Source: Streptomyces spiralis (GTDB taxonomy: Bacteria; Actinomycetota; Actinomycetes; Streptomycetales; Streptomycetaceae). Taken from it: DNA of 44,084 nt. This document shows, piece after piece, positions 17,601 to 25,423 of this stretch. Below the pieces are notes generated by a model. That model made no database searches. It was not told the DNA's origin and was given only the letters and a program-made list of their open reading frames with translations. Numbering within the stretch: the first letter of the stretch is position 1; every line of letters begins with the position of its first letter. A program made the position numbers and the translations under genes. The DNA is taken from the NCBI RefSeq assembly GCF_014654675.1, contig NZ_BNBC01000050.1:812-44895 (forward strand), given 5' to 3'.

Positions 17601-17660
17601 GGACCGGTTCACCCGGGGCGGGGACCGCTTCACCCGGGGACCTGGACCGCTTCACCCAGG
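17601..17660. repeat. Triple ~21-bp direct repeat at a convergent junction
   Basis: Three tandem copies of GGACCG(G/C)TTCACCC followed by GGGG or AGG start at 17601, 17622 and 17644. They fill the junction between two convergent stop codons; the third copy overlaps the end of the transporter gene. Confidence 0.85.
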
Positions 17661-18578
17661 CCGCCGCTGGGAGGGGCGCCGGGCGTCGGGGCCCGGACCG
17701 TCGGGCTCGACCCGCGGCGTGTCCCAGCCACCGGAGGCCGCGGCACCGGCCAGTCCTATGCTCCCCGCGCCGATCAGCGCCACGCCGATCACCTCGGGCA
17801 GCACCCGGACCCCGAGCCCGATGTACTCCTCGAACAGCGCCCAGCCCAGCGCCACGCTGGTCACCGCGTCCCCGAGGGTCAGCGCGGGCTGCGAGGCGGT
17901 GAGGCTGCCCGCTCGGAACGCGCTCTGCAGCAGCAGGAAGCTCAGGCCCCCGACGACGACCGTGGCATACGGCGGCCACTGCGTCAGCAGCGCGCCGAGT
18001 CCCTGGTCGAACCGGCCCGTGACCTCCTTCAGCAGCGCCGCCGTGGCCGCGAACGACACCGCGGACGCCAGCCCCAGCAGCGCGGCCCGCGGGGCGCCAC
18101 GCACCAGGCGGGACGCCAGGAGCACCGCCACCACCACACCCAGCAGCGCCGCGCCCGCCTTCAGCCAGAGGTCCGGCGGAGCGGTCGACGTGCCTTCCGG
18201 CGGCGAGGCCGCGCCGAGGAAGAGGGCCAGTCCGACGGCGAGGGCGGCGAACGCCAGCCAGGTCCGCCGGTCCGGGCGGCGGCGGAAGACGAGGCTGCCG
18301 ACGGCGAGGGTGAACAGCAGCTCACTGGCCAGCAGCGGCTGCACCACGGAGAGACTGCCCACGGACAGCGCCGCCGCCTGCAGCACGGTGGACACCGCCA
18401 GCAGCCCGGCGCCCGCGAGCCAGTACGGGCGCCGCAGCACACGGGCCAGCCACCGCACCGCCTGCCGCGCCCCGGAGCCGCCCCCGGACTCGTCCGTCGC
18501 GGCCCGCCGCTGGAGCACGGAGGCCGAGGCGTTGGACAGCGCCGCCAGCAGGGTGAGCACGATGGTCAGGGCGCTCAC
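17652..18578 (-). CDS. EamA/DMT-superfamily transporter
   Basis: This 308-residue protein has about ten hydrophobic segments in two homologous halves, the layout of drug/metabolite transporter (EamA) proteins. The first half starts at ALTIVLTLLAALSNASASVLQRRAA, and each half ends with a LGV- or GVALIGAG-like helix. The C-terminal tail is polar and Pro-rich. The substrate is unknown. The GTG at 18578 opens directly on the first helix, although its ribosome site (GAGG) is distant. A reading from 18773 would add an Arg/Pro-rich leader that looks non-coding. It lies 214 bp downstream of the YihY/BrkB gene on the same strand. Confidence 0.8.
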   Translation of the reverse strand: MSALTIVLTLLAALSNASASVLQRRAATDESGGGSGARQAVRWLARVLRRPYWLAGAGLLAVSTVLQAAALSVGSLSVVQPLLASELLFTLAVGSLVFRRRPDRRTWLAFAALAVGLALFLGAASPPEGTSTAPPDLWLKAGAALLGVVVAVLLASRLVRGAPRAALLGLASAVSFAATAALLKEVTGRFDQGLGALLTQWPPYATVVVGGLSFLLLQSAFRAGSLTASQPALTLGDAVTSVALGWALFEEYIGLGVRVLPEVIGVALIGAGSIGLAGAAASGGWDTPRVEPDGPGPDARRPSQRRPG

Positions 18579-18792
18579 CGGCAGTCGTCCGGCCTCGGTG
18601 GCGAGCCGGCGGTCGAGCCCGCCGCGGTGGCGGCCGGGGAGCCGGAGGGGAGGTGGGACACGGTGGCTTTCCTGCGTCGACGGCGGACGCCGGGGGGAGG
18701 CGGCCGCTGCCGCTGCCACCCGGGTCCGGACGGGCTGGGCCGTCACGGAGTATCCCGGCAGCCACGCCACCAAACGCCCGGACAGAACCTGG

Positions 18793-19602
18793 CTAGTGCC
18801 CCTGCGGCAGCCAGTGGTGCTCGCAGAACCAGCGCCCGAACATCGCGCCGCCGTAGACGACGAAACCGACCCCGGTGAGCCAGGACTCCACGACCAGCAC
18901 GATGCCGACCGTGCCGTAGCTGAGCGCGTTGTCGACGATGAGCGGGGTGAAGACCAGGTAGGAGAAGACGCGCAGGCCGCCCAGGCCCACCATGGTGGCC
19001 AGCGCGCCGGGCAGCAGGGTGCGCCAGTGGAGCTGGCCGCCCAGCAGGAAGTGCTGGCTCCACCAGAAGAACAGCGCGCCGGTGGTCGCCGACAGGGTGA
19101 TCCGCGGCCAGCCGTGGAACTCGTGCCCGGTCAGCACCTCCTGGTAGAGGTACGCGCTCATCACGGCCAGCCACGTCGCCTGCCGCCACACGCGGTGCCA
19201 CGGGCCGGGCGGCAGCCCCCAGATCCGCTCGTAGCCGTTCTGGACGCTGCCCGCGAAGGAGATGCCGAACACCGCGAGCAGGATCCCGCCCCAGACGCTG
19301 GTGGTGCCGATCACCTTGACCGGGGGACTGATGATGTCGGAGAGGATGCGCGCGGACCGGCCGGACAGGCCCATGCCGTCGACCAGCCATGACGCGAAGC
19401 CGCCCTCGCCGAGGGGGTCGGCGGCGGCGATGACGATGAGCAGGGGCGCCAGGGTGACCAGGGCGAGGGTGGCGAACCCCATCGCCCGGTGCATCAGCTC
19501 CAGATCGCGTCCGCGCCGGACCAGGGCCAGCGCGGCGAGCCGGTGCTCCAGGTCGAGCACCGCCTGCCGGAGCCGCGGGAAGTGACGCTTCACGCCCGTC
19601 AT
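18793..19602 (-). CDS. YihY/BrkB-family inner membrane protein
   Basis: This 269-residue protein has about six transmembrane helices and the YihY/BrkB pattern: an N-terminal helix with LALVTLAPLLIVIAAAD, a middle SVWGGILLAVFGISFAGSVQNGYERIW and a C-terminal GTVGIVLVVESWLTGVGFVVYGG. The family was once called RNase BN or serum-resistance factor; its biochemical role is unsettled and envelope or transport functions are proposed. The ATG at 19602 is used; GTG codons just upstream are also possible. The DUF3040 gene lies 60 bp upstream on the same strand. Confidence 0.85.
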   Translation of the reverse strand: MTGVKRHFPRLRQAVLDLEHRLAALALVRRGRDLELMHRAMGFATLALVTLAPLLIVIAAADPLGEGGFASWLVDGMGLSGRSARILSDIISPPVKVIGTTSVWGGILLAVFGISFAGSVQNGYERIWGLPPGPWHRVWRQATWLAVMSAYLYQEVLTGHEFHGWPRITLSATTGALFFWWSQHFLLGGQLHWRTLLPGALATMVGLGGLRVFSYLVFTPLIVDNALSYGTVGIVLVVESWLTGVGFVVYGGAMFGRWFCEHHWLPQGH

Positions 19603-19662
19603 CCTGCACACATGGACGGCCGCCCGCCGCCCGGGACCTCCGTCCGCTCCCTCCGGGCCCGG

Positions 19663-19923
19663 CTACCCGGCCCCCGCCGGATACTCCGTGACCACCTGGG
19701 ACTCCCTGGGGTGGTCGGTGGACGTGCCGGCGGCGAGGGCGGAGGTGAGGGCGAGCAGCGCGAAGACGAGGGCGGCGAGGAGGAACACATGGTGCCGCCG
19801 CTCGGCTCTCGGCCGGGGTGCGGTGATCTGTTCGAACGTCGCCAGCTTCTCCGCCAGGAGGGGATCCTCGGCCACCAGTCTCTTCTCGATCCGCGCGAGT
19901 TCACGCTCGAAGTTCACGTTCAC
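19663..19923 (-). CDS. DUF3040-type small membrane protein
   Basis: This 86-residue protein has an N-terminal helical segment FERELARIEKRLVAEDPLLAEK, typical of DUF3040 proteins, followed by a hydrophobic helix FLLAALVFALLALTSALAAG. The family is actinobacterial and uncharacterised. The GTG at 19923 with GAAGGAG upstream is chosen; a reading from 20124 adds non-coding-looking residues. A sequence matching the Streptomyces sigma-B-type promoter lies about 150 bp upstream (20074-20098), which would suit a stress role. Confidence 0.78.
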   Translation of the reverse strand: MNVNFERELARIEKRLVAEDPLLAEKLATFEQITAPRPRAERRHHVFLLAALVFALLALTSALAAGTSTDHPRESQVVTEYPAGAG

Positions 19924-20073
19924 GGTGGACTCCTTCGGGTCCGGCGGTACGGCCCCGCGACGATCGGCGCACGCGGCGGACCCCGCGGACACCATGGTGA
20001 CTCCCGGCGCACCGCACCGCACAGCACGCGCGCACCACCGCGCGGCGGAACCGACGCGGGCCGCATGTCCGCA

Positions 20074-20098
20074 GTACCCCCGTGGCGCACGGTGACGC
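20074..20098 (-). promoter_or_regulatory. Candidate sigma-B-type promoter for the DUF3040 gene
   Basis: On the minus strand, GCGT, 15 bases and GGGTAC match the published Streptomyces sigma-B-like consensus GNNT-N14-16-GGGTAY. It lies about 150 bp upstream of the DUF3040 start, implying a longish leader. The consensus is short, so chance is possible. Confidence 0.35.
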
Positions 20099-20128
20099 GA
20101 AAGGCGGCGCGAGAAAACCGGCACCGGC

Positions 20129-20689
20129 TCAGCGGCGGGTACGGCGGGTGGCCGCGTCGCGGATGCGGTCGAGGGGGCCCCACAGCTGGGTGGTGAGCCT
20201 GACCAGCGGTGCCGAGGCCGGGGCCGCGGGGCGCGGCCGGGTCGGTGCCGCCGCCCTGGTGTCCCGTACCTTCGCGCCCAGGTCCCGCAGGACGTCGGCG
20301 GGACACAGCGCCTGGAGCCGGGGGAACAGCAGCTGTTCCACCTCGACGACGTGCCGCGTCACCCGGGTGACCAGCGACAGCAGCAGTTCCACGAACTCCT
20401 CGCCCGCCGGGTCCGCGGCCTCCAGTGTCTTCAGCAGCTCCTCGATCTCCTGGAGTTCGCGCAGTTCCCCCTCCGCCCAGCCGTCACCGTCCGGCAGGAA
20501 GCGGCGGACCGCCGGGTACAGATGGGCCCGCTCCGCCGTCGCATGGCGCACCAGTTCCCGGGCGGCGCGCTCCACCAGGGCCAGGCGCTCGGGGGAGCCG
20601 GGCCGTGCGGACCGGATCCCGTCGAAGAGGGACCGGACCCGGCGGTGGTCCTCCGTCAGCTCCTCCACGATGCCGCCTCGACTGTCCAC
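20129..20689 (-). CDS. Hemerythrin-domain protein
   Basis: This 186-residue protein begins VDSRGGIVEELTEDHRRVRSLFDGI and has the hemerythrin cation-binding pattern: His in EDHRRV, His in RHATAERAHLYP, and His in TRHVVEVEQLLFP with Glu ligands. It probably binds a di-iron centre that senses or binds oxygen or nitric oxide. The last 45 residues are a basic tail. The GTG at 20689 follows GAGGAG. It is divergent from the cytochrome b gene with 252 bp between, so a shared redox-responsive control is possible. Confidence 0.85.
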   Translation of the reverse strand: MDSRGGIVEELTEDHRRVRSLFDGIRSARPGSPERLALVERAARELVRHATAERAHLYPAVRRFLPDGDGWAEGELRELQEIEELLKTLEAADPAGEEFVELLLSLVTRVTRHVVEVEQLLFPRLQALCPADVLRDLGAKVRDTRAAAPTRPRPAAPASAPLVRLTTQLWGPLDRIRDAATRRTRR

Positions 20690-20941
20690 AGCTGCTCCTC
20701 GCCGGAGCGCCGGGCCCCTCTGCGCTCCTGGTGCGTCCCCCGGCCGCGACCGGGCCGGAGGCGTCGTAGGTGTCTTACCCGCGGAATTGGGGGGTGCCCC
20801 CGGCACGCCTGCGGCATGCGCTCGGGCCGTACACCCAAGATTGAAACACCCGGCAGGCGGGCGCCCCCGGGCCCGCCGCGCCGCCCGGGCTGCCCGGCGG
20901 ACGCCGGACGGACACACGAGGAGCGTGATGCGGGCGTGCTG
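20690..20941. promoter_or_regulatory. Divergent hemerythrin / cytochrome b promoter region
   Basis: This 252-bp region separates the two divergent genes. It contains a local palindrome GGGGGTGCCCCC near 20804-20815 and an AT-richer patch (AAGATTGAAACACC) near 20839. GAGGAG upstream of 20936-20942 sets the cytochrome b start. No confident sigma-factor sites were found. Confidence 0.3.
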
Positions 20942-22576
20942 ATGCGGCGCCGCAAGGCGAGAGTCGAAGCCAGGGCCCGGCAGGCGGCGTTCCAGGCCTA
21001 CGTCGTCGCCGACCGGCGCGCGCCCGTGTCCGAGCTGGCCGGACAACTACTGCGCAAGGCCTTCCCCGACCACTGGTCGTTCCTCCTCGGCGAGATCGCC
21101 CTGTACAGCTTCGTCGTCCTGGTGCTCACCGGGTCCTTCCTGACGCTCTTCTTCGATCCGAGCCTGGCCGAGGTGCGCTACACGGGCTCCTACGGGCCCC
21201 TGCGGGGTCTGCTGGTCTCCAAGGCGTACGACTCGACCCTGCAGCTGAGCTTCGACGTGCGCGGCGGCCTGCTGATGCGGCAGATGCACCACTGGGCCGC
21301 CCTGGTGTTCGTGGCGGCCGTGGGCGTGCACATGCTGCGGATCTTCTTCACCGGCGCCTTCCGCAGACCGCGCGAGCTCAACTGGACCGTGGGGGTGACG
21401 CTGTTCATGCTGGCGCTGCTGGAGGGGTTCGCCGGCTACTCCCTCCCGGACGACCTGTTGTCCGGCACGGGCCTGCGCACCGCCAACACCATCGTGGAGT
21501 CGATCCCGGTGGTCGGGACCTACCTCGCCTTCTTCGCGTGGGGCGGCCCCTTCCCCGGCGACGCGATCACCAAGCGGCTGTACATCGTCCACGTGCTGTT
21601 CGTGCCGGGCCTGCTGATCGCGCTGATCGCGGTGCACCTGATCATGGTGGTGTACCTGAAGCACACCCAGTGGTCCGAGCAGGGCAAGACCAACCGCAAC
21701 GTGGTGGGGCAGCCGATGTTCCCCTCGTTCGTCGGGAAGTCGACCGGGCTGTCGCTGATGGTCTTCGGGGTCCTCGCGGTGATGGGGGCGATCGCCCAGA
21801 TCAACCCCATCTGGGCCTTCGGCCCGTACATCCCCGACCAGGTGTCCACCGACGCCCAGCCGGACTGGTACGTGGGGTTCCTGGAGGGCGCGCTGCGCCT
21901 GATGCCCGGCGTGGAGTGGAACGTCGCCGGGCACACCTTCATGTGGAACGTGCTGCTCCCGGCGGTGGTGCTGCCGGGGCTGCTCTTCCTGGTGCTCTAC
22001 TGCTATCCCGTCTTCGAACGCTGGGTCACCGGGGACCTGGTGGAGCACCATCTGTGCGACCGGCCTCGGGACCGCCCGGTGCGCACCGGGCTCGGCGTCG
22101 CGGCGATCGTCTTCTACGCCGTGCTGCTCCTCGCGGGCGGCAACGACGTGATCGCCACCGTGTTCCTGGTCTCCGTCAACGGCCTCACCTGGATCTTCCG
22201 CGTGCTGGTGTTCGTCGGTCCGGTCCTCGCGTACCTGATCACCAAACGCGTCTGCCTCGCACTCCAGATGCACGAACGGCGGCTGCTGGAGGAGGGCGAG
22301 GAGACCGGCGAGGTCTACCAGGACCTCCCGGGCGGCATGACGGAGAGCCACGAGGGACTCGACCGGCGCCGCCGCTACAAGCTGCTGGTCAGGGACATCC
22401 CGCTGCCGCTGAAACACCCGGGCCCCGACGCCCCGCTGCGTCGCCGGCTCCAGGCCCGGCTCAGCGCCTGGTACTACGGCGAGCGGGTGGAGGTGCCGAC
22501 GACGGCGGAGGAGCGTCTGCAGATCACCGGCCGCACGGCCGATCCGGTGTCGGGCGGGGTCGGTTCCCAGGAGTGA
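20942..22576 (+). CDS. qcrB: Cytochrome b subunit of bc complex (QcrB paralogue)
   Basis: This 544-residue membrane protein matches the actinobacterial menaquinol-cytochrome c reductase cytochrome b subunit, which takes electrons from menaquinol. Haem ligands are in QMHHWAALVFVAAVGVH (His116 or 117, and His130) and in the segment starting IVHVLFV (His217, His232). The Qo-site motif appears as PDWY (307-310). About eight to nine helices are followed by a hydrophilic C-terminal extension of about 115 residues, as usual in this phylum. The ATG at 20942 (or GTG at 20936) is set by GAGGAG; a longer frame upstream crosses the divergent hemerythrin gene. The cytochrome cc (qcrC) and Rieske (qcrA) genes are not adjacent, so this is probably a second copy using partners encoded elsewhere. 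Confidence 0.9.
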   Translation: MRRRKARVEARARQAAFQAYVVADRRAPVSELAGQLLRKAFPDHWSFLLGEIALYSFVVLVLTGSFLTLFFDPSLAEVRYTGSYGPLRGLLVSKAYDSTLQLSFDVRGGLLMRQMHHWAALVFVAAVGVHMLRIFFTGAFRRPRELNWTVGVTLFMLALLEGFAGYSLPDDLLSGTGLRTANTIVESIPVVGTYLAFFAWGGPFPGDAITKRLYIVHVLFVPGLLIALIAVHLIMVVYLKHTQWSEQGKTNRNVVGQPMFPSFVGKSTGLSLMVFGVLAVMGAIAQINPIWAFGPYIPDQVSTDAQPDWYVGFLEGALRLMPGVEWNVAGHTFMWNVLLPAVVLPGLLFLVLYCYPVFERWVTGDLVEHHLCDRPRDRPVRTGLGVAAIVFYAVLLLAGGNDVIATVFLVSVNGLTWIFRVLVFVGPVLAYLITKRVCLALQMHERRLLEEGEETGEVYQDLPGGMTESHEGLDRRRRYKLLVRDIPLPLKHPGPDAPLRRRLQARLSAWYYGERVEVPTTAEERLQITGRTADPVSGGVGSQE

Positions 22577-22632
22577 GCGCCGGTTCCGCACGGGAGTGAC
22601 GCACCAAGTCCCCATGGGCGCGACGGTTGTGG

Positions 22633-22660
22633 CGTGTCCGCGCCTGAGGACGCGGACACG
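22633..22660. terminator. Perfect hairpin terminator, qcrB / SPW junction
   Basis: A perfect 10-bp stem CGTGTCCGCG / CGCGGACACG with an 8-nt loop lies between the convergent stop codons at 22576 and 22676. It likely ends transcription from both sides. Confidence 0.82.
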
Positions 22661-22675
22661 GCGTGCTCCTGTGTG

Positions 22676-23146
22676 TCACCTCCCGGCGCCCAGGCGTGCC
22701 TTGCCGATGGTCAGGCCCATGGCCGCAAGGCCCAGCACCACGGTGATCGCACCGACCCAGCAGTTGTTCCAGATGATGCCCGCCCGCGCGGTGTGCAGGA
22801 CGGTCACCACCCAGGGCGAGATGAACAGCCACACGCCGAGTGGGACGAGCGCCCACGCCAGTCGGAACATGCGTTCCGGGGCCAGCGCCAGGCCGACCCC
22901 GATCATGGCGATGGCGAGGCCCACGATCAGGTTGTTGACGGTGATGGCGGGCTGGATCGCGAAGTGCACGACCCAGGGGGAGATCGCGGCGTAGAGGCCT
23001 GTCAGTACGATCAGGCCCTCGACGGCCATCGCCGGGCCGCTCGACGCGGTGCGCTCGAGCCGTTCCCGCATCTCCGCCATCTCGGGATGCGTACCCATCA
23101 TCTCCGGATGGGCGCCCACGTCACTGGAGCGATGTGGATACGACAT
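22676..23146 (-). CDS. SPW-repeat membrane protein
   Basis: This 156-residue protein has four hydrophobic segments and two copies of the SPWVV motif (AAISPWVVHF and LFISPWVVTV), which define the SPW repeat family of unknown function. The N-terminal 50 residues are soluble and Met/Glu/His-rich. The ATG at 23146 follows GAGAGGAG. It lies 135 bp after the ctaF stop on the same strand, and its own AT-rich leader suggests a separate promoter. It is often seen near stress genes; no reaction is known. Confidence 0.85.
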   Translation of the reverse strand: MSYPHRSSDVGAHPEMMGTHPEMAEMRERLERTASSGPAMAVEGLIVLTGLYAAISPWVVHFAIQPAITVNNLIVGLAIAMIGVGLALAPERMFRLAWALVPLGVWLFISPWVVTVLHTARAGIIWNNCWVGAITVVLGLAAMGLTIGKARLGAGR

Positions 23147-23281
23147 TGCTGTCGTCTCCTCTCCGAAAGGGGAGTCTTTTGCCTTATGCAAGGGTTCCCC
23201 TGTTCGGGTGACTTATGCCGTTTTTATGTCGATTTCCAAGGATTCCTGGCATGGCAGGCGGTCCGTGGTGCGCGGCCGGGC
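23147..23281 (-). promoter_or_regulatory. AT-richer leader of the SPW gene with paired CTTATGC
   Basis: This 135-bp gap is unusually AT-rich for the window. It holds two identical CTTATGC heptamers at 23183-23189 and 23212-23218, 29 bp apart (about three helical turns). On the minus strand they read GCATAAG and could be -10-like elements or regulator half-sites. Confidence 0.4.
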
Positions 23282-23674
23282 TCAGGCGTCGTCGCGCCCC
23301 ACGAACTCGAACACCATGCCGAGGAGCCCGACGGCGAAGACCCCGAAGCCGATCACGAAGAGCCAGAAGCCGTAGATGACGCCGACGGCGCACGTGGCCA
23401 CGCCCGCGGCCGTGATCACCGGGTTCCTGCTGTGCGGCGGGAAGAAGTCGACGCGGCCGCTGCGCTCCCGGATCTCCCCGGTCGGCCGGTCCTCGGGCCG
23501 CTCCCCCTTGCGCCGGTGGTTGATCAGGCAGAAGAAGGCGATCAGCGACGCCATGAAGCAGGAGACGGTCAGCGCGGCGATACCGGCGGGCTCCCGGGCG
23601 AACCAGATGTAGGCCGCGTCCGTGAGCAGGAAGAACACGGCCACGCCGGCGAAGAGGTAGGCCTCGGACTTCAT
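23282..23674 (-). CDS. ctaF: Cytochrome c oxidase subunit 4 (CtaF)
   Basis: This 130-residue protein has four transmembrane helices in two pairs separated by a charged loop (RRKGERPEDRPTGEIRER), as in actinobacterial cytochrome c oxidase subunit IV. The ATG overlaps the ctaD stop codon (ATGA), showing translational coupling. It is part of the minus-strand hpnR-ctaD-ctaF run and probably stabilises the CtaD subunit encoded just before it. Confidence 0.87.
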   Translation of the reverse strand: MKSEAYLFAGVAVFFLLTDAAYIWFAREPAGIAALTVSCFMASLIAFFCLINHRRKGERPEDRPTGEIRERSGRVDFFPPHSRNPVITAAGVATCAVGVIYGFWLFVIGFGVFAVGLLGMVFEFVGRDDA

Positions 23675-25389
23675 TCGCTCTGCCTCCCCAGGGTGTCGGG
23701 TGTCGCCTCCACGGCTCCGTGCTCCGTAGGCGGCAGTTCCTGCGCGATCTCCGGATGGTGCAGGTCGAAGGCGGGGGAGTCGGAGCGGATGCGCGGCAGC
23801 TCCGTGAAGTTGTGCCGGGGCGGCGGACACGACGTCGCCCACTCCAGCGACCGGCCGTACCCCCACGGGTCGTCCACGTCCACCTTCGTCCCGTAACGGG
23901 AGGTCTTCCACACGTTGTACAGGAAGGGCAGCGTGGACAGGCCGATGAGGAAGGCGCCGATCGACGAGACGGTGTTCAGGGCTGTGAACCCGTCGGCCGC
24001 CAGGTAGTCGGCGTAGCGCCGGGGCATGCCCGCCGCGCCGAGCCAGTGCTGGACGAGGAACGTCGTCTGGAAGCCGACGAAGAGCGTCCAGAACTGGATC
24101 TTCCCCAGCCGCTCGTCGAGCAGCTTGCCCGTGATCTTGGGCCACCAGAAGTAGAACCCGCCGAAGGTCGCGAAGACGATCGTCCCGAAGAGCACGTAGT
24201 GCAGATGGGCGACGATGAAGTAACTGTCGGTCACATGGAAGTCCAGCGGCGGGGAGGCGATGAGGACACCGCTGAGGCCGCCGAGCAGGAAGGTGACCAT
24301 GAAGCCCATCGCCCACAGCATCGGGGTCTCGAAGGAGAGGCTGCCCTTCCACATCGTGCCGATCCAGTTGAAGAACTTCACCCCCGTGGGGATCGCGATC
24401 AGGAACGACATCAGGGAGAAGAACGGCAGCAGGACGCCGCCCGTGGCGAACATGTGGTGGGCCCAGACGGTGGCCGACAGCATGGTGATCGAGATGGTCG
24501 CGCCCACCATGCCCACGTAGCCGAAGACCGGTTTGCGGCTGAAGACCGGGATGATCTCCGTGACCACACCGAAGAACGGCAGGGCGACGATGTAGACCTC
24601 CGGGTGGCCGAAGAACCAGAACAGGTGCTGCCACAGCAGCGCGCCGCCGTTGGCGGGGTCGTAGATGTGGGCGCCCAGCTTGCGGTCGGCCTCCAGCGCC
24701 AGCAGCGCCGCGGTGAGCACCGGAAAGGCCGGCAGCACCAGGATCGAGGTGAACAGCACGTTCCAGGTGAACAGCGGCATCCGGAACATGGTCATGCCCG
24801 GCGCGCGCAGGCACAGGATCGTGGCGATGAAGTTGACGGCGCCGAGCGTGGTGCTCAGACCCGCGACCACCAGCCCCATGGCCCACAGGTCCCCGCCATG
24901 GCCCGGGCTGTGCACGGCGCTGTTCAGCGGCGCGTAGGCGAACCAGCCGAACGGCGCCGCCCCGTTGTCGACCGCGAACCCGGACACCACGGTCAGCCCG
25001 CCGAACAGGAAGAACCAGTACGTCAGGGCGTTCAGCCGGGGGAAGGCGACGTCGGGGGCGCCGATCTGCAGCGGCATGATGGCGTTGGAGAACCCGGCGA
25101 ACGTCGGCGTCGCGAACAGCAGCATCATGATCGTGCCATGGATCGTGAACAGCTGGTCGTACTGGTTGTTGTCCATGATCTGCAGGCCCGGCCGGGCCAG
25201 CTCGGCCCGCATGAACATCGCCATGATGCCGGCGGCCAGGAAGAAGCCGAACGCGGTGACCAGGTACAGATTGCCGATCTTCTTGTGGTCGGTGGTGGTC
25301 AGATAGTCCCGGATCTTCTCGCCCGTACGGCCGCGGGGCGGCCGCACGGTGTGCCGCGGCTCGTCCACTCCGGGATGTGTCTGTGACAT
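23671..25389 (-). CDS. ctaD: Cytochrome c oxidase subunit I (CtaD paralogue)
   Basis: This 572-residue protein is the catalytic aa3-type oxidase subunit, reducing O2 to water with proton pumping. About 12 helices are present. Haem a ligands are His84 (TIHGT) and His397, the haem a3 ligand is His395 (AHLHYVLFG), and CuB ligands are His262 (GHPEVY, with the cross-link Tyr266) and His311/His312 (WAHHMFATGG). All key residues are intact. The ATG at 25389 follows GGAGGG. CtaC (subunit II) and CtaE (subunit III) genes are missing here, so it is likely an additional copy. It lies 34 bp after the hpnR stop and overlaps ctaF. Confidence 0.93.
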   Translation of the reverse strand: MSQTHPGVDEPRHTVRPPRGRTGEKIRDYLTTTDHKKIGNLYLVTAFGFFLAAGIMAMFMRAELARPGLQIMDNNQYDQLFTIHGTIMMLLFATPTFAGFSNAIMPLQIGAPDVAFPRLNALTYWFFLFGGLTVVSGFAVDNGAAPFGWFAYAPLNSAVHSPGHGGDLWAMGLVVAGLSTTLGAVNFIATILCLRAPGMTMFRMPLFTWNVLFTSILVLPAFPVLTAALLALEADRKLGAHIYDPANGGALLWQHLFWFFGHPEVYIVALPFFGVVTEIIPVFSRKPVFGYVGMVGATISITMLSATVWAHHMFATGGVLLPFFSLMSFLIAIPTGVKFFNWIGTMWKGSLSFETPMLWAMGFMVTFLLGGLSGVLIASPPLDFHVTDSYFIVAHLHYVLFGTIVFATFGGFYFWWPKITGKLLDERLGKIQFWTLFVGFQTTFLVQHWLGAAGMPRRYADYLAADGFTALNTVSSIGAFLIGLSTLPFLYNVWKTSRYGTKVDVDDPWGYGRSLEWATSCPPPRHNFTELPRIRSDSPAFDLHHPEIAQELPPTEHGAVEATPDTLGRQSE

Positions 25390-25423
25390 GAGCGCCCTCC
25401 ACGCGCTTCGGCCTGCTACGCGC

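Noticed and set aside
20351..20941. N-terminal extension of the cytochrome b gene
   Set aside because: It runs antisense through the hemerythrin gene and lacks cytochrome b similarity. A ribosome site supports 20936-20942.
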